From: Micromonospora inyonensis
GTDB lineage: Bacteria; Actinomycetota; Actinomycetes; Mycobacteriales; Micromonosporaceae
NCBI RefSeq assembly: GCF_900091415.1
Contig: NZ_FMHU01000001.1
Coordinates: 2,046,001-2,110,000 of the forward strand
Direction: 5' to 3'
Length of the DNA stretch: 64,000 nt
Position numbers and translations under genes: made by a program. Under the pieces are notes generated by a model. The model had not been told where the DNA came from. It worked only from the letters and a program-made list of their open reading frames with translations, and made no database searches. Shown here in pieces: positions 62,690-64,000 of the stretch. Every line of letters begins with the position of its first letter. Position 1 is the stretch's first letter.

Positions 62690-63658
62690 GAGGTCGCGCG
62701 GAATGGTTGTTGATCATCGGCGGCGGGCGGGTCGGTTGTTCCACCGGTAGAGGGTCCATGCACGCCGGATGAGGCTGCGGACGGTGATGATCGCGTCGGC
62801 GAGGTCGAAGAAGGCGTCGATGACCTTCTCTGTTCGTTCGTAGCAGCGTTGCAGCCGGTTGAACGCGTTGTGCCAGCTGTTCGTCCGTTCGACGTGCCAC
62901 CGTTGGCTCGCCTGGATGGGCGCCTTGTCGCCCTTGTGGGCGATCTCACCGGTCAGGCCGCGCTCGGCCAGCAGGGCGCGGGTGACCTGGGAGTCGTATC
63001 CGGCGTCGAGGTGCACCGTGATGGCCTGGGGTAGTGGGCCGAGGTCGTCGAGGTGGTCGAGGGTGGGGCCGAGCAGGGGTGAGTCGTGTCGGTTCGCGCC
63101 GGCCAGGACCCGGCCGAGGGGGATGCCGTAGCCGTCGACCATCAACGAGCGTTTCATGCCCTGCTTGCCCCGGTCGACCGGTGAGCGTCCGGCGGCCTCG
63201 CCGCCGCCGGGAGCCTTGGTGATGCAGCCGTCCACGGCGATGTCGTCGAGGACCAGGCCGACGAGCCGGTCGTAGGCGTCCAGGGCGATCTGTTTGAGCT
63301 GGGCGAACACCCCAAGCTCTATCCACTCGTCACGGCGGCCGCGGATCGTGGTGGCCGAACAGGTGGCATCGGCGATCGCCTCGTAGGCGCAGCCGAACCG
63401 CAACACCTGGACCAGCTTGTCGAACACGATGCGGTCATCGATCCGCTTGCGGTGACAGCCCAGCGGATGTGTCGGTTGGTAGGTCGGCCGATCGGGGAGC
63501 AGCGCGGCGAACTGGACCCACAACGGCTCGATCAGCCATGCTGGGATGGCAGGCACAGAACCTCCCGTGATCACGGAGCGTCAGCAACTTCATGATCACC
63601 AGTTCTGTGCCTGCATCCGTTCAGGCGCGCCGATCAACCCACCATTCCGCGCGACCTC
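62690..63658 (-). mobile_element. IS5-family insertion sequence (969 bp)
   Basis: Ends GAGGTCGCGCGGAATGG (62690 on) and CCATTCCGCGCGACCTC (to 63658) with TAA target duplications at 62687-62689 and 63659-63661. The transposase it carries is intact. It is the element nearest the CsoR gene, 14 bases from its stop. Confidence 0.92.
62714..63574 (-). CDS. IS5 family transposase
   Basis: 286 residues. DDE residues in DDIAVDGCITKAPGGG, VHLDAGYDSQVT and HVERTNSWHNAFNRL, and the N-terminal IPAWLIEPLWVQFAALLP domain. It ends in a basic tail. Distinct from the other two IS5-type transposases in this window, so three IS5 subgroups are present. Confidence 0.9.
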   Translation of the reverse strand: MITGGSVPAIPAWLIEPLWVQFAALLPDRPTYQPTHPLGCHRKRIDDRIVFDKLVQVLRFGCAYEAIADATCSATTIRGRRDEWIELGVFAQLKQIALDAYDRLVGLVLDDIAVDGCITKAPGGGEAAGRSPVDRGKQGMKRSLMVDGYGIPLGRVLAGANRHDSPLLGPTLDHLDDLGPLPQAITVHLDAGYDSQVTRALLAERGLTGEIAHKGDKAPIQASQRWHVERTNSWHNAFNRLQRCYERTEKVIDAFFDLADAIITVRSLIRRAWTLYRWNNRPARRR

Positions 63659-63672
63659 TAAGACTCCCGGCG

Positions 63673-63969
63673 TCAGCCGCGCTTCATCAGGCGGCCGACC
63701 GCCGCCATCATCTCGGTCGCCATCTCGTCGGCACGCCCCTCGGCGGCGCCCTCGTGCATGCAGTGCCGGGCGTGGTCGTCGAGCAGGCCGAGGGCGACCT
63801 TGTCCAGGGCGGCCTGGATGGCGGAGATCTGGGTGAGCACGTCGATGCAGTACCGGTCCTCGTCGACCATCTTCTCGATGCCCCGGACCTGCCCCTCGAC
63901 GCGGCGTAGCCGCGCGAGCAACTGGTCCTTGGTGGCCGTGTATCCCCGGATCGGTGTGGGTGTGCTCAT
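63673..63969 (-). CDS. csoR: CsoR-family copper-sensing transcriptional repressor
   Basis: 98 residues, all-helical. The Cu(I) ligands Cys41 (RYCIDVLTQ), His66 and Cys70 (DDHARHC) are complete, and LRRVEGQVRGIEKMV is the family signature. It represses copper-export genes and releases DNA when Cu(I) binds. A strong palindromic operator lies 16 bases upstream; the regulated partner would be outside the window or on this transcript. ATG start; with a TATCCT at 63982-63977 the transcript may be leaderless. Confidence 0.93.
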   Translation of the reverse strand: MSTPTPIRGYTATKDQLLARLRRVEGQVRGIEKMVDEDRYCIDVLTQISAIQAALDKVALGLLDDHARHCMHEGAAEGRADEMATEMMAAVGRLMKRG

Positions 63970-63985
63970 GGTGTCGAGGATAGCG

Positions 63986-64000
63986 TACCCCCCGGGGGTA
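63986..64000. promoter_or_regulatory. CsoR operator
   Basis: TACCCCCCGGGGGTA is a near-perfect palindrome of the TACCCC-n-GGGGTA type bound by CsoR repressors. It overlaps the region just upstream of the TATCCT promoter-like hexamer (63977-63982) of the csoR gene, so it should mediate autorepression. Confidence 0.85.

Overview
The window is high-GC actinobacterial DNA. GTG starts, GTGA/ATGA start-stop overlaps, a DUF5753/DUF397 pair, an Rv0909/MT0933-like small protein, a c-di-AMP riboswitch before a secreted hydrolase, and a mobilome of IS5, IS256, IS630 and IS1380 elements all point to Micromonosporaceae (Micromonospora or a near relative). The genus is an inference.

Left arm, 1-13.6 kb: ordinary chromosome. 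It holds a PspC protein, an Fe-S L-serine dehydratase, and a cell-surface polymer block (Wzm-like permease, Wzt-like ATPase, CDP-alcohol phosphatidyltransferase fusion, GT2-TagF fusion). These are followed by a UgpC-type ATPase, a hotdog thioesterase and a coupled beta-phosphoglucomutase/GH65 phosphorylase pair.

Core, 13.66-59.66 kb: a very large inverted repeat. Each arm carries one giant gene: complement 14060-28999 (about 4,980 codons) and 47263-58419 (3,719 codons). They stand head to head and share upstream and downstream flanks. Each protein has a helical N-terminal domain like the WXG100-like/CpnT N-terminal region, a Pro/Ser-rich linker, a papain-like (toxin glutamine deamidase-like) domain, acidic Asp-Leu/Asp-Pro linkers encoded by a GATCTG hexamer, OTU-like cysteine protease domains, and blocks of a roughly 98-residue repeat. 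There are 22 repeats in gene 1 and 15 in gene 2. Each repeat ends in a helix-turn-helix-like segment whose variable residues cluster at one place. I read them as type VII-secreted-like polymorphic effectors; no immunity gene is visible.

Spacer, 29.4-46.85 kb: an IS630 copy exactly at the arm boundary, then ordinary genes. These are an alpha/beta hydrolase, AI-2E transporter, MT0933-like protein, P450 plus ferredoxin, hemerythrin, C39 peptidase, PPOX enzyme, coiled-coil membrane protein, MarR-like regulator, beta-carbonic anhydrase, a c-di-AMP riboswitch with secreted M15-like hydrolase, and a YibE/F membrane protein. A decayed stretch follows: a frameshifted DivIVA-like operon, an XRE/DUF397 pair split by IS1380, and remnants of a cytosine methyltransferase and a transposase.

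Right end, 58.4-63.66 kb: an IS graveyard in which an IS256 element sits inside the terminal repeat of an IS5-like element. The window closes with a CsoR-family repressor and its GC-rich palindromic operator. Several genes carry single-base indels, often in G/C runs, so assembly error must be considered for every broken frame reported.
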